NCBI RefSeq assembly: GCF_050624435.1
Contig: NC_134535.1
Coordinates: forward strand, 129,384,731 to 129,448,730
DNA length: 64,000 nucleotides
From: Tenrec ecaudatus
Taxonomy: Eukaryota > Chordata > Mammalia > Afrosoricida > Tenrecidae
Direction: 5' to 3'
Part shown: piece after piece, positions 1 through 10,306 of the stretch
How positions within the stretch are numbered: the first letter of the stretch is position 1
Layout: every line of letters begins with the position of its first letter
Notes under the pieces: model-generated
What the model was told of the DNA's origin: nothing
Databases searched by the model: none
What the model saw: only the letters and a program-made list of their open reading frames with translations
Made by a program: the position numbers and the translations under genes

Positions 1-382
1 AATGTGCTTGCTGCGTGAGAATCAGCACAGGGATCCAGGCTGCTGAGGTCTTTTGAGCTGACATTCGGGATTAGGAATTTGGAAGTGGAGCTTGGATCAC
101 CACACAGGCCCAAGAGAAAGCCCCCTTCTTGATGATCTTTGTTGTAAAAATATCCCAAATGCATTCCGTGAATGTTTCTGAAACTTTTCACCAAAACAAT
201 TGGGAGGTTGGGTAGAAGAGAGTGGATAAAATTTCAGAATTATTACTATCTCTTAGCGTCAGAACCTCCCTGTATTTTCTGACACGCATTTGCAATCATT
301 AACATGCTTAATACGCGTGTATTTATTGCCCGCCTCACCATGACTAGGTATTATGTTTTAAAAACAATGAAAACAAAAATGT

Positions 383-556
383 GCTCAAAACTCACTGGCA
401 TCGAGCCGATTCTAGCTCACAGTGACCCTACCGGACAGATCAGAACCCTTCCTGTGGGATTCTGAGACTGTACATCTTTATGGGCGTAGACAAGCTCATC
501 TTCCTCCTTCCAAGTGGCTTCTAACTGCTGACCGTGTGGTTAGCATGCCATAGGAG
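383..556 (-). mobile_element. AfroSINE
   Basis: The plus strand reads AACTCACTGGCATCGAGCC, CTGAGACTGTACATCTTTA and CTGACCGTGTGGTTAGCATG, the reverse of the family body and tRNA-like B box. Confidence 0.8.
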
Positions 557-878
557 GGCACCTAGACTCCTAGGTATTATGCTAGGCCCAGGAAAATATA
601 CTAGTGAGAGAATGATTGTGCCTGGCCTTGCGAGGAGCTCACATTGCGGTGGCAGTTATCTGCCTCTTCTACCCCAAGGCACGCCTCCCCCCACCCCCCG
701 TGTGTGCCCTGTCTTCACAGCACCTTTACAAAGCAGCTGAAGATGATTCATGTTTCTCCTATCCTGAAAATCCTGCCCATGAGAGGTGCCCAAGTACCCC
801 TGCAATGGGGCTGCAATGGGGTTAGCAGTTCCTGCGGGTGGGGACTCATCCTTGTGGCAGTGCCAAGGTCAGGCTCAC

Positions 879-1017
879 CGGCTTGAGGTCACAGTGAATG
901 ATTTTCTCCACATACAGCATTTGTAAGCACTTCAAAACAGCGAGGGTGAAGCGCCGGACTATCGACAGACTGAAGCCTTGGAAACTGTTATTCTTCATCA
1001 GCTCGTACAAGTTGATT
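879..1017 (-). CDS. DYRK4: DYRK4 coding exon 9 (catalytic loop)
   Basis: The acceptor CTGTCAG| lies at 1018 and the donor AAGCCG|GTGAGC at 878. The first A completes Gly, then 46 codons read [40 protein letters not shown] and HCDLKP. HCD is the DYRK form of the HRD motif; the Asp is the catalytic base and the Lys contacts phosphate. The exon ends in phase 0, exactly before the expected EN of DLKPEN. The exon with DFG and the YxY activation loop is not found in 1-878 and must lie further left. Confidence 0.97.
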
Positions 1018-1115
1018 CTGACAGACAGAGAGAGGTGCATCAGTATTAAAAAAAAAAGTATAATGCTGGATGTGAACCTACAAATAACCCCATACCATCC
1101 TGGTTCCTTCTAGTA

Positions 1116-1309
1116 CAGTGGTTCTCAACCGGCCTAGTGCCACGACCCTTTCAGACAGTTCCTCATGTTGTGGCGACCCCCCAGCCATAAAATTATTTTT
1201 GCTGCTTACTTCATCATTGTAATTTTGCTACTGTTATGAATCAGGGGACCCCTGTGAAAGGCTTGTTTGACTCCCAAAGGGGTCACGGACCACAGGGTGA
1301 GAACCGCTG
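1116..1309 (+). mobile_element. SPIN-like hAT non-autonomous element, copy 1
   Basis: The ends CAGTGGTTCTCAACC and GGTGAGAACCGCTG form the inverted repeats, and the inner block with CATAAAATTATTTTTGCTGC and CAAAGGGGTC matches the SPIN (Space Invader) MITE as I know it. It is flanked by 8-bp repeats TTCTAGTA and CTCTAGTA (7 of 8 alike), close to the nTCTAGAn target typical of SPIN. The 194 bp lack a transposase and appear shortened inside. It lies in the intron before DYRK4 exon 9. Confidence 0.85.
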
Positions 1310-1400
1310 CTCTAGTAGTCGTCCCGCCTGAGACCAGGAGGCAGGGCTATCGTGTCCAATGAACTCAACATTCCCTCTAATTCAGGGTGGATTCCAGGTG

Positions 1401-1463
1401 TCCTCTCATTTCTTATGTGATATCCTCTCATTTCTTACGTGATGTCCTCTCATTTCTTACGTG
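1401..1463. repeat. 22-bp tandem repeat, three copies
   Basis: TCCTCTCATTTCTTATGTGA plus two bases recurs at 1401, 1423 and 1445 with one or two changes. Confidence 0.9.
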
Positions 1464-3303
1464 GACAGACCATGTGATTACTTTCTCAGGGATGTGGATG
1501 CTAAGAGGTTGGACCAAACTTCTAAACACTCTGTTCATAGTACGTCAGACTCTCCGGAGGAATCCAAGAAACCTACAACATACTAAAGCAAGCAGTCATT
1601 CACGCCTATACCTAAAAGGCGGGCAGGTGGGAGGGTTTGTTGGGTCAGCTCTGGGTAATGGCAGCCGTATGCACAACAGAACACAATGTTTCTCAGTCTC
1701 GCAGCGTCCTCGCCATTGTCGGCATGGCTGAGTCTGTGCCCGTGGCTGTGAGGCCGATCTCTGTCCCTGTGGGTCTCCGCACTCGCTTGGCTGGCGCTCT
1801 ACTTACCAAACAGGAAGAGTTGCCTGAAAGAGCTCATGGCTCACAGCAGCTGGAGACTGGGCAGAAGGGGGCTTAGGGACAATAGAGAACTCTGGCCCTG
1901 TCTGAAGCAAACTTGACTGCCCGGTCCCAACGAATGGTCACCTTGCGGGAATCGAGGTTCGCTCTTGCCATAGAGAGCTAGGGACTGTGCTTTATTACAT
2001 GAAATCCACTAATTCACAAATATTGGGAAGTCACACATAGCGTTTTGTAATGCTGCGTGAGCCGAGCAGAAGCAGGCCCTTGGGCTGCCAGCGTGCTGCC
2101 TCTGTGAGAACTGTCTGATGAGGGGAGGAAGAGCAGCAACCACGCAGAAGCAACTTTGCATCGACCTCCTCCTGGTCTCTCCTGATGTTCCATTTCTGAG
2201 CTTTCTCTCTGTCTGTGGTACCTAAAAGGCCATTCATGCTTTCAGGGTACCATGGAGATGTGAGGAACTTGGCTCTGGCCCCATTCAGAGCAGCTATGTG
2301 ACCCTAGGTACTGCCCACCCCCTCTGGGTTATTGGATTCTCCCTCCATGCAATTGAGGGAGAACATCCCACTTGAAGACCTACACCTGCTCCTCTTGACC
2401 TCGCAGAGCTCTTTTCAGCACAACAGTCTCCTAATTGTACTCCATGGGCAATGGCCAAGAATGGCGGCCTGTGCTGTCTGCTCTGCTATCGAGCAGGCAG
2501 CCCCCCTGTGTGCCGTCTTTTATGATCGTCAGAGATGCTGAGAAGAGGCTACTTTCTGTTTCAAAGTTAGCCAGCTCCTAGATCTCACCGTTCACAGTGA
2601 AGTCACGGGAGCACGGAGTGACCAGCCCAGTGAATCCATTCATACTGGGCTTCTGAGAACTAGCCCCTGGTCTTTCTCTTTGGCGGAATGCATACTGGGT
2701 TTCGGGCTTTATTTAAGTCACATTGGACTGTCTCCGAGGGAAACACAATCAAATTAGCATACTTTCCCAGTCCCTTTCTGTTTTCATATCCTGCCAGCTG
2801 ATGTCAATCTATTTAAGTCAGATTCTGATCTCGTACCAAATTATCTGCCCTGGTTCTCGTCTGCCTAAAATCAAAGCCTTGCGTGTGCTCGGCAGCCAGC
2901 TGCCTGCACTCTTGGGTGCCGACCTCTGCACCCTGGGGTCGAGAAGCCAGTGAATGCGGGGTAGGGGAGCAAATGCAAGTCCTTTTCAACATAGTTTAGA
3001 TCTCCCTTCTATGGTTGTGTCACCCAATGTAGTGCCTAGCGCCTGTGCAGTAGATCACAGAAATGCTGGCAGGTGATAGGCATGGTTGAGGATGAGGAGA
3101 AGTGGGAGAAGCAGGCAGCTTTGAGACCCTGACCTCATGCTCTTGGGCCTCCTAGGGAACTACGTGGCTGTTGAGTTCACCCTCGTCCTTAAATGTTCAC
3201 ATTCAGAAAAATCTAGAGTTCTGGTTTCAAACTTTCTCCTCTGTCACTTGGGCCCCCCCCCCTTTCAAATGCAATTTTTTTTTTCAAAAAGGAAGCCGCT
3301 AAC
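1464..3303. other. DYRK4 intron, nothing recognised
   Basis: Between exons 9 and 8, right of the first SPIN copy, I see no exon, named repeat or RNA gene. Confidence 0.5.
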
Positions 3304-3444
3304 CCCAGAAGTTCAAAGGTGATACAGAGGTGATTGCGAAAGTAGAAGAAGTCCTTCATGTGCACCACGTTGTAGGTGTTGTCCTTGTCCTTCCTTCTGA
3401 GAGCTTCCAGGATCTTCAGCTCCATCAGGGCCTGGTGGTGAAAT
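3304..3444 (-). CDS. DYRK4: DYRK4 coding exon 8 (kinase helix C to hinge)
   Basis: The acceptor ACCTCAG| lies at 3445 and the donor CTGGG|GTTAGC at 3303. Starting with A (completing Arg), it reads [40 protein letters not shown] and ITFELL plus GG. The Glu in MELKIL is the helix C glutamate that pairs with the VALK lysine. ITFELLG is the hinge. [20 protein letters not shown] is typical of DYRK4. The donor sequence GTTAGC is acceptable but not strong. Confidence 0.96.
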
Positions 3445-3758
3445 CTGAGGTGATCCGAGACGGCAGGGAGTGAGGAACAGGGAGAGAAAACACAGGTGTC
3501 GTGTCATGCTACATCAGTAAGCCTACCTCCTAAAATCCTCCCCCTGACCCCAACAAGCCTGCCTGGGGGTTACAGAGCACACTAGAAACTCTGTGCCCTT
3601 GCCTCTTTTTTTCCCATCTTGGAGTCATACAGATAGAGAAACAGGAAAAGGAAGGAGGTCAGAGAAAAAGGCAGAGAGAGGGAGTTGGCATTTTGAAGGG
3701 GAAAGAATCTCATCTAGCCCCTCCTCCTCTACGGCCAATGCCACCTGCCAAAGCCTTA

Positions 3759-3896
<138 letters not shown>

Positions 3897-4979
3897 CTAC
3901 AGAAGCCAAGTCAAAGATGAGGAGCAGAGCTGTGGTGGGTACCAAGTTGCCACTTGGGGACATCCGGTTACGCCCCAGCTTCTGGCTGACTCCTGGTTGA
4001 AACTTTCTGCATTTGTGCTACCTCCACCCTCATCTCAACACTATCATTATGATTCAATTGGTACCCCGATGCCAGCCTCCTCTCTCCCATCTCAGATCGT
4101 GTACGTGGTACCAGGGAAAGTTCCATAGACTCTACCCCATCTTAAACAAGGCAAAGAACCGTGGATGGTCTTTGGGAAAGTCAGGTTCACATCCCCAGCC
4201 TGCCACCTGCTCTAGTTTCCTGCAGGCATTGGAACTTGCAAAGTGGAGGAGTGGAACAAGATGGCCCTTCTACTTTGGCCATTCCATCATTCATGAATAG
4301 AATTGGTTAACAACTGTAGTTCTGGGGAAGTTGCACTTTCCGACCATGGATGGGTCCTCATCCATCATAGAAAGCTCTCTCCTTTCTAGGCAGAGTTAGT
4401 TCACCCGTTGAATTATTCAGATTTAATCCCACTCTGGTTTGGCAGTATAGATTTTGACCTTCCTCATCTAAGAAGAAAATTATTGTCCAAGAGAAGAAAC
4501 ACCAAATCGCTCCTTGTGCTGGAGAAACAAGGAAGCGGCGGTTTAGACAAAACCACCAGACGTGTTAGATGAAAAGACTTACTGGGTGGTCTCAGGGAAG
4601 CTGGTTACTCATCTGTCAATGAGGGATGTGGATGAGCTCAGCCCTACGGTCTCTGAATCCTAGAGTTACACTCGCAAATTGGGGAGCGGTAAAGGACAAG
4701 CGTTGGTGCGCACGCGCTGAGGATGTGCTTGTGGCTGTACGGTAGGGGTCTGTGAGCATAGGAGGAATCGTGCGTGAATACGCACGGGTGCAGCTTTACT
4801 GATCTACAGGTTCCTCTCCGAGTACAGGTCTGTCAGGAGAGTGCAGCAGGAAAGGACGCAGGGCAGGCGCACTGTGCTTCCCCGGCGTCTGTACAGACCC
4901 TCTCAGTACTTGCTTACTCACATGCCAGCTCAGCAGTGAGGGTGCTCCACGGAGTGTAGGGGCCCTGTCTCGTTCATTT
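3897..4979. other. DYRK4 intron, nothing recognised
   Basis: Unique-looking sequence between exon 7 and an RTE fragment. Short open frames have no similarity I know. Confidence 0.5.
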
Positions 4980-5350
4980 TTGATTGTTGTGGCTAGATGG
5001 CATCAAGTCCGTGCCAACTCATGGCAACCCTATGCAGAGCAAAAGATAACAGTGCCCTGCCCCGTGCCAGCCTCACAGTGGTTGTGTTTGAGCCCGTTCT
5101 TGTGTCAGTCTGTCTCGCTGAAGCTCTTCCTATTTGCTTGTTGCTAGCCTTCTACTTTACCAAGCATGATGGTCCTTCGCCAGGGACTGGTCTCTCCTGA
5201 TAACATGGCCAAAGTCCATGCGACAAAGTCTCATCGTCCTCGACAACAAGGAATATTCTGACGGTACTTCTTCTAAAGACAGATTTGTTTATTCTTCCGA
5301 GAGTCTGTGGGATTCTCAATATTCTTTGCCGACAGAGAGCACACATTTTT
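4980..5350 (-). mobile_element. RTE (BovB-type) LINE 3' fragment
   Basis: The plus strand reads ATGGCATCAAGTCCGTGCC, later TTTACCAAGCATGATGGTCC and CTCTCCTGATAACATGGCC, the reverse of the 3' end of the afrotherian RTE element. A short CA run lies nearby at 5692-5708. Confidence 0.7.
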
Positions 5351-5726
5351 CTCCAGCACCCACAAAAACACACTTTACGATGTTTGAGCCTGGGAGATTG
5401 AGTCCCAGGGAATTAACTTAAACATCATGTTGGCATCTTAGGGAATTTTCCAGAGCATTGAGGCCCAGATGGGGTGGGGTAGTGAGGATGCCTGACTGAA
5501 CTGAAGGAAAAATTTATGTTGAGGATTCTTAACCAAGGACCTATTACAACCCACCCATCCCCACCCCCCGCCATGGAATTGTTTGCATGTTCAGGGTGCC
5601 TTTTCTGAAGCAAGGACTTTTTATCAGATTCCCCAAAGGATCCTTGATATAAAAATGGGGGAGAACCAAGTCTCTTGATGGGGACTGTGTAAACACACAC
5701 ACACACAATTGAAAGCCTGCATCTCA

Positions 5727-5880
5727 AGGTGTTGTCTGGAGACCAACAGCATTTCCATCAATGAGGAACTTGTTAAAAATGCAGTATCTCAGCCTTCACC
5801 CAGACGTGCTGGATCAGAACTCGTATGTGAGCAAGAGATTCATGTGGACAGTGAAGCTTGAGGAACACAGCCCCGACTGT
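5727..5880 (+). mobile_element. MER5A-type hAT-Charlie remnant
   Basis: The stretch GGAGACCAACAGCATTTCC, then GGAACTTGTTAAAAATGCA and CCAGACGTGCTGGATCAGAA follows the MER5A consensus order, an old eutherian MITE. The 3' end is eroded. Confidence 0.65.
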
Positions 5881-5959
5881 TAAGACAATCTTCCTCCTCC
5901 AAGAGGCCATGACATAGCTATGCTACCTCCTGAGAAATAAATGCAATTGTAAGGAAGAA

Positions 5960-6100
5960 GCTCGGAGGAAAAGGCAGAGTCAGAAGGAGCGGGCAGGCAA
6001 TACCAAGGAGCAAGAATCAGACAGCCCCTCCTTTGTGTCCTATGTCATCTGCCAAGCCCTACCTCTTCTTGTTCCCAAGTATTGTCAAGGCCACCAGAAA
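5960..6100 (-). pseudogene. Decayed partial duplicate of DYRK4 exon 7 and flanking intron
   Basis: Plus-strand sequence from about 5960 to 6100 aligns with 3650-3800, including the intron stretch CCCCTCCT and the splice donor. The exon part (6063-6097) reads on the minus strand LVALTILGNKKR before G|GTAGGG, against [12 protein letters not shown] in the functional exon. The catalytic Lys is replaced by Thr (ACA). Homology ends abruptly after CCACCAG at 6097, so the glycine loop and the acceptor are missing. It lies in the same intron, between exons 6 and 7. I read it as an old partial tandem duplication that could not splice as a normal exon. Confidence 0.8.
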
Positions 6101-6109
6101 CTGCTGGGG

Positions 6110-6370
6110 ACGAAACATTACATAGTCTGGAGATCTTCAAGCTAGTGCTGGAGAAAAAGGGATTCGTAAACCAGTCCCTAGAGAAGGACGTCATGCTTGG
6201 TAGCGCGTGGGGGAAAGGCAGGCCATCAAGGAGATGGAGTTAGTCCAATAATGGCCTCAAGCAGCAACCGTTGTGAGGCTGGTGCAGGACCGGGTCGCGT
6301 TTAGTTCTGCTGTTCATACAAAGGGTTCTGATGAGCCAGGACGGACTCGGAATCACCAAACAACATATAA
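6110..6370 (+). mobile_element. RTE (BovB-type) LINE 3' fragment
   Basis: GAGAAGGACGTCATGCTTGG, then GGTGCAGGACCGGGTCGCG and CAGGACGGACTCGGAATCACC follow the end of the RTE ORF2 and its tail. It abuts the duplicated DYRK4 exon fragment. Confidence 0.7.
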
Positions 6371-6714
6371 GGAGCATCATTGCCCAAATTTCTCTTTCTG
6401 GCTGGGCGGAGGCACGATCCTGGGAAACCCTGAGGTACAGTCAGAGGGCAAGAGGATGAACCTTTGGGGTCAGTCTGGAAAGCTGAAACTAGTCAAGAGA
6501 CTAGTGAGAGAACAAGGTTTATATGTGGGAAGGTAACTGTCGGAAACAGAGAGGATTCCATACATGGATTTGCTGGGAGGAGCCACAAAAGGAGTGGGAG
6601 GGAGGCTGCATCTGAGTCCACAGTCCGAGGCTGGCGGAAGGCGAGCCGGTGAGAGTCCGTCCAGCCTGCCAGCGCTCTCAGGGAGAAACCGCGGTCTAGC
6701 CGCAGATTCGTGCA

Positions 6715-6810
6715 CACCTTAAGCGCATGCTTTCCCACTTTGAAACACTGTGCGCCTCACGAGTCAGGATGGACTCAATGGCAGCGCGTTATTGAGAGGA
6801 CTTTTAGTCC
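6715..6810 (+). mobile_element. RTE or SINE tail fragment
   Basis: CGCCTCACGAGTCAGGATGG followed by ACTCAATGGCAGCG is the shared RTE/AfroSINE 3' motif. It is too short to assign to one family. Confidence 0.5.
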
Positions 6811-6926
6811 CGAGACCTCAGCACCACATGCTATAAAATGCTCCTCACTTGTTTTTCCTTTCGAGATGATCTGTGGTCCCCAAGTCCCAAGCCCTTGCTG
6901 GCCACCCTGAGCCGCTTCCCCATCAC

Positions 6927-7090
6927 CTTCATGTAGGAGCCGTGTTCGTCATCAAAACACGTCTTGCTGAATTTCTCTGGCGGCAACTTGAGCTTCTCGG
7001 CGTCGAGGCCAAGGAACCACAGCTCGCTGTAGCCCAGGATTTCACTTTGCTCATACGGAGACAGCTGGCTCTTAAAAAACTTGAGGGCCT
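6927..7090 (-). CDS. DYRK4: DYRK4 coding exon 6 (DYRK homology/NAPA region)
   Basis: The exon starts after TTTTTCGCAG| and ends TACATGAAG|GTGATG. The leading AG completes Glu with the last G of exon 5, then 54 codons read [20 protein letters not shown] onward to [10 protein letters not shown]. This is the DYRK homology box with its SPYEQSEI core, which in class II DYRKs forms part of the N-terminal auto-phosphorylation accessory region that lets the nascent kinase autophosphorylate its activation-loop tyrosine (family knowledge, established for other class II members). The [11 protein letters not shown] stretch leads straight into the kinase domain. It is very well conserved against human. 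Confidence 0.96.
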
Positions 7091-7411
7091 CTGCGAAAAA
7101 CATGGCAGTTGTCAGCGGGGATTTTCCCAGTGCAAACGGTGACCCCTCTAGCTTGTGACACAGTCTGGCCCCTCTTCAACTAGACGGTTCACTAAGGACC
7201 AGGCCTGGTGGTCTCATGGGAAAAACAAATTAGCAGGATAATTATTTACATCTTGTATGTCATTTCATGAAGTAGGAAGAATACACAAAGGAATGATACG
7301 ATTTTGCGCCCCCCCAACCCCAAATAATTAGGGTTCCAGCAGCAGGGGTCAAGAATTCAAGAGTAAACTAAGTATCAACAATAGGACATAGGGAAGACGT
7401 CAGCTACTGAG

Positions 7412-7604
7412 GAGCGGTTCTCAGCCTTCCTCACGCCGTAGCTCTTTCACACTGTTCCTCATGTCATGGTGACCCCCCAACCATAAAATTATTTCCGATG
7501 CTACTTCATCGCTGTCATTTTGCTACTGTTATGAATCAGGCAACCCCTGTAAAAGGGTCGTCCCACCCCCAAAGGGGTCGCGACCCACAGGTTGAGAACC
7601 GCTG
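7412..7604 (+). mobile_element. SPIN-like hAT non-autonomous element, copy 2
   Basis: Same structure and almost the same length as the copy at 1116: left end GAGCGGTTCTCAGCC, right end GGTTGAGAACCGCTG, inner TCATGTCATGGTGACC and CAAAGGGGTCGCGACC. The target duplication is not clear (CTACTGAG against TCCTAAAG). The two copies share the same internal deletion, so both belong to one MITE subfamily. It lies in the intron between DYRK4 exons 5 and 6. Confidence 0.85.
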
Positions 7605-7789
7605 TCCTAAAGTCAGTGCATTCTATGGCTCTGGAAACAGACAGGGCATGCTAATGTCATCAGGGAATGGCCGGTCACATCATCGTGACTTCAAAGGTCC
7701 AGGACGTATCGCCATTCAGGTATGCAGCTGAGGCAGGAAGCATCTCAGCCGCTAAAGAAGGCATGTTTGTTAGTTCTCTACTCTGGTCC

Positions 7790-8227
7790 TGGGGTGAGAG
7801 CGCCACACTGTCAGCGAGAGAACGAATGATACCCTTGTTATGGAGTGAAGTGTGTCCTCACCCCCCGCAGTTCTGTTGCAGTGACCCTGTTAGGAAAGAA
7901 GGGGCTCTCTTATTATGTCATACTGAAACAAGGGCCAGTCTGAAACCTGATCCCTCCGAGTGATGTCTTATTAAAGGACAGTAGCCACAGATCCATGGGG
8001 GAAGATGCCATGCGATGCCGGAGGTAGATGCACCTACACGCAGCAAAGGAGTGCCAACGGTTGCCAAGAGTGATGGAAACTAGGGGAGGGGGGCACAGAA
8101 AGAAGTGGGATGGCCCAGTCCCTGATTTGGCCTTTGGGCTCCAGAACCATGAGAAAATACACAATCCTGTTCTCGAAAGCTGCTTACTTACCTTGTGATA
8201 TCTTTTGTTACGGATGTACTAGGTAAC
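7790..8227 (+). mobile_element. MLT1-type LTR (ancient ERVL-MaLR), solo and degraded
   Basis: The order GAAGATGCCATG...GGAGGTAGATGCA...AAGGAGTGCCAACGGTTGCC...GGGCTCCAGAACCATGAGAAAATA...TTGTTACG follows the 3' half of mammalian MLT1 LTRs. No internal viral genes are visible. The left boundary is approximate. Confidence 0.65.
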
Positions 8228-8383
8228 AACGACAACACCGTGTGGAGAGCTCAGAGGAAAGAACCGGGATTGAGGGAGGGCTGTTCCACGTAAATAGAGA
8301 AACTATTAAAGAGGTGAATACGAAATGTTCTTTGCCCTGAGTACAGACCCGGGGCCCACAGGGAACGTGGTTGTTATTGTTAG

Positions 8384-8551
8384 TATCCTGGAGTCAATTC
8401 CAAACCATATTGGGCTGATGACAGGGGAGAACTTCCCCCACACAGCTTTAATCCTCAGGAGGCGGCGGCTGAGCCATTCTCCCACAGCGCCTCTTCCAAC
8501 TGCCAAGCTTCCAGGGAGCGGCGAAGTGCTTAACCACTGGGTCACGGGGGC
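8384..8551 (-). mobile_element. AfroSINE, diverged
   Basis: CTGGAGTCAATTCCAAACC to CTTAACCACTGGGTCACGGG fits the reversed SINE; its head abuts an L1 tail fragment. Confidence 0.7.
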
Positions 8552-9140
8552 TCCTGAGATTCACAGCCCATTGGTAGCCAACCGGATACCCCTTACTGAA
8601 GGGTTGTGGGGAGGAGATGAACCAGTCAGGGTGCAGGTAGTTCTTAAATGCTTCCTCCCCATCCCCCCACTCTCATGATCCCAATTCTAAAAATCTGGCT
8701 AGACCAGAGGATGTACATTGGTACAGATAGCAACTGGAAACACAGGGAATCCAGGACAGATGACTCTTCCAGGACCAGTGGTGAGAGTGGTGATGCTTGG
8801 AGGGTGGAGGGAATGTGGGGTAGAAAAGGGGGGACTGATTACAAGAATCTACGTATAACCTCCTCCCTGGGGGAGGGACAGCAGAGAAGAAGGCAGGGGG
8901 AGACATTGGACAGTGTAACATATGACAAAATAATAATAACATATGAATGATGAAGGGTTCGTGAGGTAGCGGGGAGTGAGGAGGGAGGTGGAAAATGAGT
9001 AGCACACATTAAGGGCTCAAGTAGAAGGCAAGTGTTTTGAGAATGATGATGGCAACAAATGTACATATGTTCTTGACACAATGGATGCATGGATTGTGAT
9101 AAGAATTGTACGAGCCCCAATAAAATAATTTTTTTAAAAA
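8552..9140 (+). mobile_element. Young L1 3' end, truncated
   Basis: It shares AGCCCATTGGTAGCCAACC, CTAGACCAGAGGATGTACA and the end GAGCCCCAATAAAATAATT with other copies in the window (for example 54810-55430), followed by an A-rich tail. About 30 bases found elsewhere before the TTCTTAAATG motif are missing at 8640. Antisense open frames here are not genes. Confidence 0.85.
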
Positions 9141-9408
9141 AAGAAAGAAAGGTAGCAAGGAGGCAGATGGCAGCTCTGCACAAGACAGAACTTACTCCAA
9201 ATTGAAACAACCACTTCATGGAATTTCTCAGGGGAGAGACAGCCAAAGTGAAAGCAGTGGTAGGAGTCCTCTGAGCACCGTACAAGGTTGACAATAGAGG
9301 CTCCTCTTTGGAAATCCAATAGACTATGAGCCTGTGAACGCCAACCATCCATACCCACGCCCCCAAAGCCAACAACCACTGCCCGCCCACCCCTCACCCT
9401 CACCATAC

Positions 9409-9547
9409 CTGCTGCTGTCAGAGGCACTTTGTGCTTCCGGGGTGGTTTCTCCACTGGCTTGGGTTCTTGCAGTTTAACGTCGGAGTGGAAATGTTTGTCT
9501 GAAGCCTTGGGCTCAGAGGCTGATAGCTGACTGTAGCTCTGGTTCTC
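9409..9547 (-). CDS. DYRK4: DYRK4 coding exon 5 (short-isoform start site region)
   Basis: The acceptor CTGCCAG| lies at 9548 and the donor GCAGCAG|GTATGG at 9408. The 46 codons plus one base read ENQSYSQLSASEPKASDKHF through to RKHKVPLTAA. The human exon has ...NQMPASELKAS..., and the widely used shorter human protein starts at that Met. Here the equivalent codon is CTA (Leu), so that start is missing. The exon ends in KHKVPLTAA, just before the DYRK homology box. Pro/Lys-rich composition suggests disorder. Confidence 0.94.
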
Positions 9548-9841
9548 CTGGCAGGGGAAAGAGATCGACAGGGAAGGACCAGCTAGGATACTTCTTTGGG
9601 TTATAAACTATTTTTCTGACCGCAAACACCCACATCCAGACAGACCCTTTATTCTGTGTTCCCTTTCTATAGAGAAACAGTAATTCTAAAACAATGGATT
9701 TGATTAGTCTTTCGCCCAAAGGCAATTCAGAAGATTGCTCCGTTCCCTGGGAGGCCCACATCAATGACAGAACTGAGTTGGTAACCCAGAGACATCTCAC
9801 TTCAGGCAGAGATGGGAATGGTTTCTTCCTTCAGCTCGAGC

Positions 9842-9915
9842 GAGCCAGTTCTCACCTAGATAAAGTGACTTGTCCAAGGACATACAAACTTGAATTGATG
9901 TGTACCCCAGGGTAA
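9842..9915 (-). mobile_element. MIR remnant
   Basis: AAAGTGACTTGTCCAAGGAC is the MIR core in reverse. It is an old mammalian SINE. Confidence 0.55.
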
Positions 9916-10306
9916 GTCCAAAAGTATGGCTGCAGAATCATAAAGGAGACCAGGTGTTCTGGTCACATAAAGATTATAGCTCCTGGTGACCTTTGAGTCT
10001 GGAACTGAACTCACCCCTGGGTAGAATAAGCAACCGTTTAAGATCAGAAGGGTGGCGTTTCCCAGTGAGAAAGTCCTGAGGATTAGGCAAGAATGGAATG
10101 GAAACAGGAAACAGAAAGTAGGATATCAAGGTGTATTGAGGGGATTGCAATGGATGAGCTGAAACACACGTGCATGAATTGCTGAATGTAAAAGCTATTG
10201 ATCTGCACTGCAAAGCTTTACCCAATTCAAAATAAAAAGTTAAAGGGGAAGAAAATATTGCCCCAAACTCATAGGAACCTTATTAAATGAAAATACCAAA
10301 ATAAAA

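Noticed and set aside
1-878. The next DYRK4 exon (DFG and activation loop)
   Set aside because: I looked on the minus strand for the ENIVLY...VIDFGSS series and did not find it, so the exon must lie left of the window.
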